Assembly (NCBI RefSeq): GCF_033441515.1
Contig: NZ_JAWQJT010000001.1
Location: 1,116,001-1,180,000 of the forward strand
Direction: 5' to 3'
DNA from: Amycolatopsis solani
GTDB lineage: Bacteria; Actinomycetota; Actinomycetes; Mycobacteriales; Pseudonocardiaceae
Length of the DNA: 64,000 nt
The notes below the pieces were generated by a model. The model did no database searches and was not told where the DNA came from. It was given only the letters and a program-made list of their open reading frames with translations. Each line of letters begins with the position of its first letter. Positions within the stretch are counted from its first letter, which is position 1. Both the position numbers and the translations under genes were made by a program. This document shows, one piece after another, positions 35,966 to 44,013 of the stretch.

Positions 35966-36606
35966 GCAACGGCGGCCTTCTGGAGCGCCTTGGTCGCGCG
36001 CTCGAGCTCGTCCACCCGGGCCGGGTCGACGGGGTGACCGGCGGCGGCCAGCCAGTTCGCCAGCATCCGGTGGCCACCCTCGGTGAGCACGGACTCCGGG
36101 TGGAACTGGACGCCTTCCAGCGGCAGCTCGCGGTGGCGCATGCCCATCACGATGCCGGACTCGGTGCGCCCGGTGACCTCGAAGACGTCTTCGTTGATGG
36201 TCTCGGGCAGCACGGTCAAGGAGTGGTACCGGGTGGCCGTGAACTCCTCCGGCAGGTCCTCGAGGATGCCGGCGCCGGTGTGACGCACCTGACTCGTCTT
36301 GCCGTGCAGCAGCTCGGGCGCGCGGTCGACGGTCGCGCCGTAGACGACGCCGAGCGCCTGGTGACCGAGGCAGACACCGAGCATCGGCGTACTCGTCTCA
36401 GCGCACTTGCGGATGACGTCCATGCTCTGACCAGCGCGTTCGGGCGTCCCGGGGCCGGGCGAGACCAGCACGGCGTCGAATTCGGGCACGCGGTCGAGGT
36501 CCACGACGTCGTTGCGCCAGACCGTGCAGTCGGCACCGAGCTGGGCCAGGTACTGGACCAGGTTGTAGACGAAGCTGTCGTAGTTGTCGACGACGAGGAC
36601 GCGCAT
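35962..36606 (-). CDS. pabA: Glutamine amidotransferase subunit of anthranilate/ADC synthase (TrpG/PabA)
   Basis: A 214-residue class I glutamine amidotransferase. NYDSFVYNLVQYL at the N-terminus, oxyanion strand SPGPGTP, nucleophile Cys in GVCLGHQAL and the His-Glu pair in VQFHPESVLTEG are all present. It supplies ammonia to a chorismate-utilising partner for folate or tryptophan; the mycobacterial gene at this position is trpG. Its partner subunit is not in the window. ATG at 36606. It leads an operon with an ABC pair via a 4-bp GTGA overlap. Confidence 0.93.
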   Translation of the reverse strand: MRVLVVDNYDSFVYNLVQYLAQLGADCTVWRNDVVDLDRVPEFDAVLVSPGPGTPERAGQSMDVIRKCAETSTPMLGVCLGHQALGVVYGATVDRAPELLHGKTSQVRHTGAGILEDLPEEFTATRYHSLTVLPETINEDVFEVTGRTESGIVMGMRHRELPLEGVQFHPESVLTEGGHRMLANWLAAAGHPVDPARVDELERATKALQKAAVA

Positions 36607-36647
36607 GGCACCGAGCTTACCGGCTCCCCGGGACACCCCTCCACGCG

Positions 36648-37010
36648 TCAGATTCCGCCGAGCGAAAACGCCTGAAACCCGAGATTGGGGTTTTCGGTCT
36701 GCGGATTCACGATCTTGTTGATCCCGGTGCAGTTGCCGTTCGACCAGAACCGGGCCGGGTAATCGCTGCCATTCCCGGCGGACTCGCCGACTCCCGCGCC
36801 CTTCTCGGCGAAGGAGAGGCAATCGCCGGACACGATCGGCGTCCAGGCGTCGGCGCCGCGGGTGAAGTTGATGCCGCGGTACCAGCAAACGATGTTCGAC
36901 CCGCAGTGCGGCGTCGTCTGCGTGGCCGCGGCGGCGACCCCAGGACCCACCACTCCCGCGGCCACGGCGAAAACGAAGAAGACACGAATGAGACGTCGAA
37001 AAATAAGCAT
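36648..37010 (-). CDS. Small secreted Cys-containing protein, peptidase inhibitor I36-like
   Basis: A 120-residue exported protein starting at ATG 37010; longer in-frame starts up to 37070 have no better ribosome site. Signal peptide cleavage is expected near VAAAA (residue 29). The mature part has four Cys (TPHCGS, VCWYRG, GDCLSF, GNCTG), consistent with two disulphides. The CWYRGINFTRGADAW pattern resembles the beta/gamma-crystallin-like fold of actinobacterial I36 inhibitors. Codons are slightly less GC-rich than neighbours (AAA, ATT use), suggesting a faster-evolving or acquired gene. Confidence 0.7.
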   Translation of the reverse strand: MLIFRRLIRVFFVFAVAAGVVGPGVAAAATQTTPHCGSNIVCWYRGINFTRGADAWTPIVSGDCLSFAEKGAGVGESAGNGSDYPARFWSNGNCTGINKIVNPQTENPNLGFQAFSLGGI

Positions 37011-37020
37011 TACCACACCA

Positions 37021-37038
37021 CTTTCGACTCGTCGAAAG
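37021..37038. promoter_or_regulatory. Perfect inverted repeat upstream of the I36-like gene
   Basis: CTTTCGACTCGTCGAAAG has perfect 8-bp arms (CTTTCGAC/GTCGAAAG) around TC, 11 bp upstream of the I36-like ATG. In the transcript it would form a hairpin close to the ribosome site; as DNA it could be an operator. Which of these it is cannot be decided from sequence. Confidence 0.55.
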
Positions 37039-37152
37039 GAGGCGCTCCTCCCCTGTTTCGAAGCTAACAAGAGTCGATCATGACCTCAACACCCGATCGG
37101 GCAAGCTTCGCCCGCCACTCCCATCAGGTGGACCGTACGCCAAATCACATTT

Positions 37153-37174
37153 TAAGTTAGGTGACCCTAACTTA
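37153..37174. promoter_or_regulatory. Iron-box-like palindrome upstream of the ferredoxin reductase gene
   Basis: TAAGTTAGG (37153-37161) and CCTAACTTA (37166-37174) are perfect 9-bp inverted arms around TGAC. The TTAGG...CCTAA core is that of DtxR/IdeR/DmdR iron boxes, although the spacing differs from the classical 19-bp box. It ends 11 bp before the chosen GTG of the reductase gene, so a bound repressor would cover the promoter. Iron control is inference. Confidence 0.6.
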
Positions 37175-37185
37175 CGGTGGAGGGT

Positions 37186-38532
37186 GTGAGCCGATCTCTT
37201 CGCGTAGCCGTGGTGGGTGCCGGTCCCGCCGGGATCTACGCCGCCGACATCCTCGACAAGTCTGACGCCGAGGTGCAGGTCGACCTGTTCGAGCGCATGC
37301 CGGCGCCGTTCGGGTTGATCCGCTACGGCGTCGCGCCCGACCACCCGCGCATCAAGGGCATCGTGACGGCCCTGGAGAAGGTGCTGTCGAAGCCCAACAT
37401 CCGGCTGCTGGGCAACGTCGACTACGGCACCGACATCAAGCTCGACGAGCTGCGCGAGTTCTACGACGCGGTGATCTTCTCCACCGGCGCGGCCGCCGAC
37501 CGCGCGCTCGACATCCCGGGCGTCGACCTCGACGGCAGCTACGGCGCCGCCGACTTCGTCTCCTGGTACGACGGGCACCCGGACGTGCCGCGGACCTGGC
37601 CGCTCGAGGCCACTTCGGTCGCCGTCCTCGGCGTCGGCAACGTGGCTCTCGACGTCGCGCGCGTCCTGGCGAAGACGGCGGACGAGCTGCTGACCACGGA
37701 CATCCCGGAGAACGTCTACCAGGGCCTGAAGGCCAGTCCGGTGACCGACGTGCACGTCTTCGGCCGCCGCGGGCCGGCGCAGGCGAAGTTCACGCCGCTG
37801 GAGCTGCGGGAGCTCGACCACTCGCCGAACGTCGAGGTCATCGTCTACCCCGAGGACATCGAGTTCGACGAAGGCAGCATCGCGGCGCTGCGGGCGTCCA
37901 AGCAGATCGACATGGTCGTGAAGACGCTGCAGGAGTGGGCGATCCGCGAGCCCGGCACCCGGCCGCGGCGGCTTCACCTGCACTTCTTCCACTCGCCGAC
38001 GGAGATCACCGGCGCGGACGGCCGCGTCACCGGGCTCCGCACGGAACGCACCGAACTGACCGGCGACGGGAACGTGCGCGGCACGGGCGAGTTCCACGAT
38101 TGGGACGTCCAGGCGGTCTACCGCGCGGTCGGCTACCTGTCGTCGCACCTGCCGGAGGTCCCGTTCGACCACGTGGCCGGCGTCGTCCCCAACCAGGCGG
38201 GCCGGGTGCTCGACCTGGACGAGAACCAGCTCCCCGGCGTCTACGTGACGGGCTGGATCAAGCGCGGCCCGATCGGCCTGATCGGCCACACGAAGGGCGA
38301 CGCGGCGGAGACCGTCGCGAGCCTGCTGGCCGACGCGGACACGTTGACCGAGCCGAAGTACTCGTCGCCGGACGCGATCCTGGACTTCCTGACCACGCGC
38401 GGCATCCCCGTCACGACGTGGGACGGCTGGGGCCGCCTGGACGCGCACGAGAAGTCGCTCGGTTCGGCGGCGGGCCGCGAGCGGATCAAGGTGGTCGAGC
38501 GCGAAGAGATGACGCGGGTTTCGCGCGGCTAG
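37186..38532 (+). CDS. fprA: NADPH-ferredoxin reductase, FprA/adrenodoxin reductase-like
   Basis: A 448-residue FAD/NADP oxidoreductase that passes electrons from NADPH to ferredoxins feeding P450s or other systems. N-terminal FAD motif VVGAGPAGIYAAD; GLIRYGVAPDHPRIK, a hallmark of adrenodoxin reductase-type enzymes; second Rossmann motif VLGVGNVALDVAR; and late GWIKRGPIGLIGHTKGDA. The start is uncertain: GTG 37186 (MSRSLRVAVV) is chosen, with GTG 37177 three codons earlier as the alternative; translation may be leaderless because an iron-box-like palindrome ends just upstream. It overlaps the convergent regulator by 4 bp. Confidence 0.92.
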   Translation: MSRSLRVAVVGAGPAGIYAADILDKSDAEVQVDLFERMPAPFGLIRYGVAPDHPRIKGIVTALEKVLSKPNIRLLGNVDYGTDIKLDELREFYDAVIFSTGAAADRALDIPGVDLDGSYGAADFVSWYDGHPDVPRTWPLEATSVAVLGVGNVALDVARVLAKTADELLTTDIPENVYQGLKASPVTDVHVFGRRGPAQAKFTPLELRELDHSPNVEVIVYPEDIEFDEGSIAALRASKQIDMVVKTLQEWAIREPGTRPRRLHLHFFHSPTEITGADGRVTGLRTERTELTGDGNVRGTGEFHDWDVQAVYRAVGYLSSHLPEVPFDHVAGVVPNQAGRVLDLDENQLPGVYVTGWIKRGPIGLIGHTKGDAAETVASLLADADTLTEPKYSSPDAILDFLTTRGIPVTTWDGWGRLDAHEKSLGSAAGRERIKVVEREEMTRVSRG

Positions 38533-39188
38533 GCGTCCGCGCCGAGGTAAGCGAGAACGGCCAGCACGCGGCGGTTCGTGTCGTCCGAAGCCGAGATCCC
38601 GAGCTTCGCGAAGATGTTCGCCGTGTGCTTGCCGACCGCCCCTTCGCTGAAATGCAGCTTCGACGCGATCGCGGCGTTCGAACAGCCTTCCGCCATCAGG
38701 CCGAGCACCTCGCGCTCGCGGGCCGTCAACGCGGCCAGCGGGTCGGAAGCGTTGCCCGCCACCAGTTTCGCGATCACCTCGGGGTCCATCACCGTGCCGC
38801 CGGCGGCGACCCGGCGGACCGCGTCGATGAACTGGTCGGCGTTGAACACGCGGTCCTTCAGCAGGTAGCCGATCGCGCCCGTGCCGTCGGCGAGCAACTC
38901 GCGCGCGTACAGCTGCTCGACGTGCTGGGACAGCACGAGGATCGGCAGCCCGGGAACTTCGCGCCGGGCGGCCAGCGCGACCTGCAGGCCCTCGTCGGTG
39001 TTCGTCGGCGGCATCCGGACGTCCACAATGGACACCTCGGGCCGGTGTTCCCGCAACGCGTCGGCGAGTTCGGGACCGCTGCCCACCGCTGCGACGACGT
39101 CGAAACCGTGCGCCGCCAGCAGGTGCGTCAAACCGTCTCGGAGGAGGTACTGGTCCTCGGCGACGACGGTTCTGGGTCGATCTGACAC
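38529..39188 (-). CDS. LuxR/NarL-type response regulator
   Basis: A 219-residue two-component regulator. The receiver domain (1-120) has the acidic pair in VVAEDQ, phosphoacceptor Asp56 (SIVDVRMP), and Lys in YLLKDRV. The C-terminal LuxR helix-turn-helix starts LTAREREVLGLMAEG and continues AIASKLHFSEGAVGKH. Its N-terminal 61 bp overlap the 3' end of the histidine kinase gene in another frame, so the pair is co-expressed. Its likely targets include the divergent ABC exporter at 41118-42562. Confidence 0.94.
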   Translation of the reverse strand: MSDRPRTVVAEDQYLLRDGLTHLLAAHGFDVVAAVGSGPELADALREHRPEVSIVDVRMPPTNTDEGLQVALAARREVPGLPILVLSQHVEQLYARELLADGTGAIGYLLKDRVFNADQFIDAVRRVAAGGTVMDPEVIAKLVAGNASDPLAALTAREREVLGLMAEGCSNAAIASKLHFSEGAVGKHTANIFAKLGISASDDTNRRVLAVLAYLGADA

Positions 39189-40948
39189 GGGAGCTCCACG
39201 GTCGCCCTGGTCGGCCCGCCGATCGGGCTGGTCAGCGTCAACCTACCGTCGAAGGCGCCGAGCCTGCGCTCGATTCCGCGGAGTCCCGAACCCAGCGCCG
39301 GGTTCGCGCCGCCCGGGCCTTCGTCCGTGACCACCAGCGTCACCTGGTCCTCGTCGTGGGAAACCTCGATCGACGCCCGTTTCGCGCCGTGCTTCGCCGC
39401 GTTGCCGAGCAGCTCGGACACCGTGAAGTACGCGCAGGCCTCCACCGGTTCCTCGAGCCGGCTCGGCAGCGAGCCGGTGACCTGCACCTTGAGCGGGCTG
39501 TCCAGCGCCAGCGCGCGCACGGCGTCGAGCAGCCCGCGCTCGGACAGCACCGGCGGGTGGATGCCGCGGATCAGCACCCGCAGTTCGGTGAGCGCCTCCG
39601 ACGACGCCGTGCGCAGTTCGGCCGCGAGCCGTTTCGCCGCGGCCGGGTCGGTGTCCACCAGCGCTTCGACCGCGCCGAGCTTCATGCCCATCGCGACCAG
39701 CCGGGACTGGATGCCGTCGTGCAGGTCGCGCTCGATGCGCCGCAGCTCCGCCGCCTGCGCGACCGTGACGTCGGTGCGCGTCTGCTTGAGCCGTTCGATG
39801 CGCCGGGCGAGCCGGGACGACTCGGTCGGCCCCAGCCACACCTTGACGAAGCGGGCCTGCTGGCGGGCGAGCCAGGTGGTCGGGGCCAGGCCGGCGACGA
39901 TCATCGCCAGCGCCAGCGGGGTCTGCGCGAGCGCGCCCAGGTGCGTCGACACCTCGGGCAGGAAGAGCCAGCGGACCGGGGAGCCGGTGAACAGCCGCCA
40001 CCCCCACAGCGTCGCCACGCCGACCAGCCCCCAGCCGAGCAACGCGACCGTCGGCAGGGTCAGCGCCAGCGAAACGAGCGGGATCAGACTGCCGCCCGCG
40101 AGGTCGCGCCAGGTGGCCCGGTCGTGCAGGATCCATCGCCGGCGGGCGTGCTGCACCGGCCAGTACGGCTCCTCGTACAGCTGCTTGCCGACCTGGTAGA
40201 GCCCGTCCGGACGGGGCACCGGCAGCCCGGGCGGTGGCAGGTACGGGCGGGGGATCCGCACGCCGGTCCAGTTCCCGGCTTCGCGGCGCAGCGTGTCGGT
40301 GATGGCCCGGCTCCACACCACGACCGGGGCCGCCACCGGCAGCGCGGTGGCGATGACGACGAACTGCCACGCCGAGAACGCGGACTGCACCAGGGAAAGC
40401 ACGAGGATGCCGATCTGGTGTCCCAGCGACTCGAGGTGCCGCTGCGGCCAGTTCCCCCGGCGTTCGACCACCGGCCGCGGCCCGAGCCACCAGCGCGTCC
40501 AGCGACCGTAGCCGCGCAGCACCGACGGCCCGCCGACCAGCACGGCGACCGGCAGCAGCAGCGTGACGAGCGGGTTCACCAGCTGCCACCCGAACTCGCG
40601 CTCGGCCGCCGGGTCCTCCAGCGCCCAGGTGAGCCGCCGCTGCCAGCGGATCCAGAACGCGCGCTTGTAGAGCGTGTTGCCGTCGCGGTACCAGCCGTCG
40701 CGCTCGCGCACCGGCTCCGGCGGCTCGGGCTGGTACGGCGCCTCGACTTCGACGCCGCACCAGCGCCCGGCGAGCGCACGGGCCGTCGTGGCGCGGCCGC
40801 GAGCCCATTCGACCGCGGGACCGAGGAAGAACACCAGCCCGGCGCAGAGCAGCGCGAACGTGATCAGCTCGACCAGCACGTCGAACCAGCTCAGCAGGGA
40901 CCGCGCGGCGAGGGCCAGCGCCCGGCCGAGAGCCCGCGAGTACGTCAT
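39128..40948 (-). CDS. Membrane sensor histidine kinase (HisKA_3 type)
   Basis: A 606-residue kinase. The N-terminal about 370 residues hold roughly eight hydrophobic helices in two similar halves; each half has a cytosolic-looking module (GWYRDGNTLYKRAFWIRWQRR and DGLYQVGKQLYEEPYWPVQHARR in part), suggesting an internal duplication. The dimerisation/phosphoacceptor helix ERDLHDGIQSRL (His in LHDG) precedes the HATPase domain with ELLGNAAKHG and the G box SGLRGIERR. ATG 40948 with GGGAGGT upstream. Architecture resembles LnrJ-like kinases that respond to membrane-active compounds and control drug exporters. Confidence 0.92.
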   Translation of the reverse strand: MTYSRALGRALALAARSLLSWFDVLVELITFALLCAGLVFFLGPAVEWARGRATTARALAGRWCGVEVEAPYQPEPPEPVRERDGWYRDGNTLYKRAFWIRWQRRLTWALEDPAAEREFGWQLVNPLVTLLLPVAVLVGGPSVLRGYGRWTRWWLGPRPVVERRGNWPQRHLESLGHQIGILVLSLVQSAFSAWQFVVIATALPVAAPVVVWSRAITDTLRREAGNWTGVRIPRPYLPPPGLPVPRPDGLYQVGKQLYEEPYWPVQHARRRWILHDRATWRDLAGGSLIPLVSLALTLPTVALLGWGLVGVATLWGWRLFTGSPVRWLFLPEVSTHLGALAQTPLALAMIVAGLAPTTWLARQQARFVKVWLGPTESSRLARRIERLKQTRTDVTVAQAAELRRIERDLHDGIQSRLVAMGMKLGAVEALVDTDPAAAKRLAAELRTASSEALTELRVLIRGIHPPVLSERGLLDAVRALALDSPLKVQVTGSLPSRLEEPVEACAYFTVSELLGNAAKHGAKRASIEVSHDEDQVTLVVTDEGPGGANPALGSGLRGIERRLGAFDGRLTLTSPIGGPTRATVELPCQIDPEPSSPRTSTSSETV

Positions 40949-41117
40949 CCCGGCACCTCCTTCCCCCGCGATCCTCGCCGAACCACCCGCGCGGGCGCAC
41001 TGCCCGAAGCCCCACGGAAGGGGTGGGCCCAGCCCCACCCCCGCTTCAGCAAAACGCTACCTGAGCTGGGGATTCAGCGTCATTCCGAACGCGTCGGCCG
41101 GTTCGTAGCTTTGTGCC

Positions 41118-41831
41118 ATGCCCCTCATCGAAGTCACCGATCTCCGCAAGCGCTACGGCACCCGGGTCGCGGTCGACGGCGTTTCCTTCACCGTCGAGCG
41201 CGGCGAAATCTTCGGCATCCTCGGCACGAACGGCGCCGGGAAGACCACCACCGTCGAATGCCTCCAGGGCCTGCGCCGGGCCGACGGCGGCACGCTCTCC
41301 GTGCTCGGCCTCGACCCGGCGGCCGACCGGGCCGAGCTGACCCGCCGCGTCGGCGTCCAGCTGCAGGAAAGCCAGCTGCCCGCGAAGCTGCGGGTCCGCG
41401 AAGCGCTGGAATTGTTCGCCTCCTTCTACCCGGACCCGGCGGACATCGACGTCCTGCTCGACCAGCTCGACCTCCGCGACCACGCCCGCAGCGCGTTCGG
41501 GAAGCTCTCCGGCGGCCAGAAGCAGCGCGTGTCCATCGCGCTGGCCCTCGTCGGACGGCCGGAGCTGGCGATCCTCGACGAGCTGACCACCGGGCTCGAC
41601 CCGCACGCCCGCCGCGACACCTGGCGGCTCGTCGAAGGCGTGCGCGCCACCGGCGTCACGGTCCTGCTCGTCACCCACTTCATGGACGAAGCCGAGCGGC
41701 TCTGCGACCGCGTCGCGATCTTCGACGCCGGGCGCGTGGTCGCGACCGGCACCCCGACCGAGCTCCGCGCCGCGGCCGGAGCCTCCACTTTGGACGACGC
41801 GTTCGTCTCGCTGACCGGGAGCGCACAGTGA
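41118..41831 (+). CDS. ABC transporter ATP-binding protein (drug exporter type)
   Basis: A 237-residue ATPase with Walker A GTNGAGKTTT, Q-loop QLQESQLP, signature LSGGQKQR, Walker B LAILDE, and VTHFMDEAERLCDRV, the form found in CcmA/DrrA-like exporters. Walker B is followed by ELTTGLDP with Leu replacing the usual Pro in DEP. ATG at 41118. Overlaps the permease start by 4 bp (GTGA). Divergent from the histidine kinase gene across a 169-bp region. Confidence 0.93.
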   Translation: MPLIEVTDLRKRYGTRVAVDGVSFTVERGEIFGILGTNGAGKTTTVECLQGLRRADGGTLSVLGLDPAADRAELTRRVGVQLQESQLPAKLRVREALELFASFYPDPADIDVLLDQLDLRDHARSAFGKLSGGQKQRVSIALALVGRPELAILDELTTGLDPHARRDTWRLVEGVRATGVTVLLVTHFMDEAERLCDRVAIFDAGRVVATGTPTELRAAAGASTLDDAFVSLTGSAQ

Positions 41832-42562
41832 ACACCTTCGCCAAGATCACCACCACCGAAACGAAACTCTTCCTCCGCGCGCCCTTCATGGCGGTCGCCG
41901 GCGTCCTGCTGCCGCCGGTCCTGCTGCTCGCGATCGGCGCCATCCCCGGTATGACCGAGCCCAGTGACAAGACCGGCGGGTTCCGGTTCATCGACGCGTG
42001 GGTGCCGTCGCTGATCGTCGTCAGCCTCGCGATGCTCGCGCTGCAGTCGATCCCCGCCGCCGTCGCCGCCTACCGCGAGCAGGGCGTGCTGCGCCGGCTG
42101 GCCACGACACCGGTGCACCCGGCGAACCTGCTGGGCGCGCAGCTGGTCATCCACGTCGTGGTCGCGCTGGCGGGCATCGCGCTGGTGCTGGGGCTGGGCA
42201 ACGCCGTCTACGACGTCCCGCTGCCGAAGCACCCGCTCTCGTTCGTCCTGACGCTGCTGCTCGGCGTCGTCTCGATGTTCGCGCTGGGCCTGATCGCGGC
42301 CGCCGTCGCCCGCACGTCGAAGGCCGCGACCGGCGTGGCGATGGTCGCGTTCCTGCCGACCATGTTCTTCGGCGGCGTGTACCTGCCCCGGCCGCTGCTG
42401 CCGGAGGTCGTCCGCCGGATCGGCGACTACGTGCCGCCGGGTTCGCAGCCGCTGCAGGACGCCTGGGTCGGCACCGGCGTGCAGCCGCTGCAGCTGGTCG
42501 TGCTCGCCGCCTTCGCGGTGGCCGGGACGGCGTTGGCGGCGAAGCTCTTTCGCTGGGAGTGA
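41828..42562 (+). CDS. ABC-2 type transporter permease
   Basis: A 244-residue membrane protein with six helices of the ABC2_membrane family. An N-terminal amphipathic segment (TETKLFLRAPF) precedes the first helix. The YREQGVLRRLATTPVHP loop (about residues 78-94) is the family hallmark, and FLPTMFFGGVYLPRPLLP precedes the last helix. GTG start overlaps the ATPase stop. Functions with the ATPase as an exporter, likely for a lipophilic or membrane-active compound; control by the neighbouring two-component system is inferred. Confidence 0.92.
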   Translation: MNTFAKITTTETKLFLRAPFMAVAGVLLPPVLLLAIGAIPGMTEPSDKTGGFRFIDAWVPSLIVVSLAMLALQSIPAAVAAYREQGVLRRLATTPVHPANLLGAQLVIHVVVALAGIALVLGLGNAVYDVPLPKHPLSFVLTLLLGVVSMFALGLIAAAVARTSKAATGVAMVAFLPTMFFGGVYLPRPLLPEVVRRIGDYVPPGSQPLQDAWVGTGVQPLQLVVLAAFAVAGTALAAKLFRWE

Positions 42563-42606
42563 CCGGACCTTCCGCCATATTGGTGATGATCATCGTTTTC
42601 TCTTGT

Positions 42607-42643
42607 GGCCGGGCCACCCGGCCGGTAGCCAAGAGGGTGGCCC
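42607..42643 (+). promoter_or_regulatory. Two mutually exclusive hairpins in the leader of the SCO5389-like gene
   Basis: GGCCGGG (42607-42613) can pair with CCCGGCC (42617-42623), or GGGCCACCC (42611-42619) with GGGTGGCCC (42635-42643). The two stems share bases and cannot form together. The second ends 10 bp before the GGAGG ribosome site at 42654-42658. A 10-bp palindrome GATGATCATC lies just upstream (42584-42593). Terminator of the ABC operon or leader-based control of the next gene are both possible. Confidence 0.4.
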
Positions 42644-42662
42644 TGCTCAAACTGGAGGTTCG

Positions 42663-43055
42663 ATGTCCCTGGACGTGTCACCCGCGCTGCTGGAGAAGGC
42701 CGAGCGCGGGGAGGTCACCGACGCCGAGTTCGTCACCTGCGTCAAGGAATCCCTGCCGTACGCCTGGGAGGTCATCACCGGCGTCATCGCCGACGCCGAG
42801 GGCGCGGCGGACGGTTTCGCCGACAACGAGACGCCGCCACCGAGCGAGGCCGCCCGCGGTCAGCTGCTGCGGGCACTGGCCTCGGACGCGATCCGCGGCG
42901 GCCTCGAGCGCCACTTCGGCGTCAAGCTGGCCTTCCAGAACTGCCACCGCGTCGCGGTGTTCAAGAACTCCGAGCTGGACGGCGACCGCTACCGCGCGTT
43001 CGTTTCGCCGCGTGGCCAGCTGCTCAACCAGAGCCCGGAACTGCGGGACTGCTAG
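42663..43055 (+). CDS. SCO5389-family protein
   Basis: A 130-residue soluble protein conserved in actinomycetes, recognised from the opening (MSLDVSPALLEKAERGEVTDAEF in part) and LPYAWEVITGVIADAE. The first 110 residues look alpha-helical; the end has two strands (HRVAVFKNSELDGD, YRAFVSPRGQLLNQ). No catalytic motif is visible; function unknown. ATG with GGAGG. The last 32 bp overlap the 3' end of the convergent LLM gene. Confidence 0.82.
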   Translation: MSLDVSPALLEKAERGEVTDAEFVTCVKESLPYAWEVITGVIADAEGAADGFADNETPPPSEAARGQLLRALASDAIRGGLERHFGVKLAFQNCHRVAVFKNSELDGDRYRAFVSPRGQLLNQSPELRDC

Positions 43056-44013
43056 CCCGCAGCGCGGGCAGCACCTCGGTGCCGATCCGCGCGATGTTCG
43101 CGTACGTGCCCTCCGGCGTACCCGACGCTTCCACGAGCATCAGCACGTGGGAGACGCCGGTGCGCCGGAGGCTCGTTTCCAGGGTCCGCACGCAGTGGTC
43201 CGGGTCCCCCACGGGGTGGATCGCGCAGAGCCGTTCGGTGTACTCCCCCGGATCCCGCGACGGCCCCGGCCGCCCGTCGACCGTGACGTGCGCACCCAGC
43301 CCGTCCTTCAGCCACGCGGGCAGCGCCTCCCGGACGACGTCGGCGTCGCCCACCTGGCAGAGCACGGTCGAGACGTGGTCCGCGGGCTTCCCGTAGGCCG
43401 CGACGGTTTTGGCTTTCTCCTCGTCGTCCGCGTGCAGGCCGAGCAGCAGCGGCAGGTTTCTGGCCGCCGCCTGGCGCACGGCGTCCGACGTCGGCCCGCC
43501 GCAGGCCACGACGACGTCCGCCCGCCGTTCGGGGCTCGGTACGACGGGCACTTCCCGGAAGGCGAAGTGCCGCCCTTCCGCGTGCACCCGGCCGGTGGTG
43601 GCCCGCAGGAAGACGTCGAGGGTCTCCTCGAAGCCGGTCTCGTAGCGGTCCAGCCCGGTGCCGAAGACCTCGAGGTCCTGCCAGGGGCCACCGCGCCCGA
43701 CGCCGAGCCGCAGCCGTCCGCCGGAAACGGCGTCGAGCATCGCCCACTGCTCGGCCAGCGCCACCGGGTGCGTCGTCGACAGGACGCTCACCGCGGTCCC
43801 GACCCCGATCCGCGACGTCCGCCCGAGCACGTGGCCGGCCAGCGTGATCGCCGACGGGCAGACGCCGTAGGGCAGGAAGTGGTGCTCGGCGAACCAGACG
43901 TCGTCGAAGCCCGCCTCTTCGGCCAGCTCGGCCGCGCGGACGGACCGGCGCAGGACGTCGCCGTCCGACTGGCCGGGGAAGCGGCCGCTGACCAGGAAGA
44001 CGCCGAACCTCAA
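43024..44013 (-). CDS. LLM-class (F420-dependent-type) oxidoreductase
   Basis: A 329-residue luciferase-like TIM barrel: FDDVWFAEHHFLPYGVCPS near the N-terminus, TSRIGVGTAVSVL, RLRLGVGRGG in the phosphate-binding region. Actinobacterial members use FMN or coenzyme F420. The start is TTG at 44013, overlapping the stop of the phosphatase gene by 4 bp (TTGA), which fixes the choice. It is the last gene of a run 45741-43024 (sortase, 51-aa membrane protein, phosphatase, LLM). Substrate unknown. Confidence 0.9.
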   Translation of the reverse strand: MRFGVFLVSGRFPGQSDGDVLRRSVRAAELAEEAGFDDVWFAEHHFLPYGVCPSAITLAGHVLGRTSRIGVGTAVSVLSTTHPVALAEQWAMLDAVSGGRLRLGVGRGGPWQDLEVFGTGLDRYETGFEETLDVFLRATTGRVHAEGRHFAFREVPVVPSPERRADVVVACGGPTSDAVRQAAARNLPLLLGLHADDEEKAKTVAAYGKPADHVSTVLCQVGDADVVREALPAWLKDGLGAHVTVDGRPGPSRDPGEYTERLCAIHPVGDPDHCVRTLETSLRRTGVSHVLMLVEASGTPEGTYANIARIGTEVLPALRASSPAVPGSG

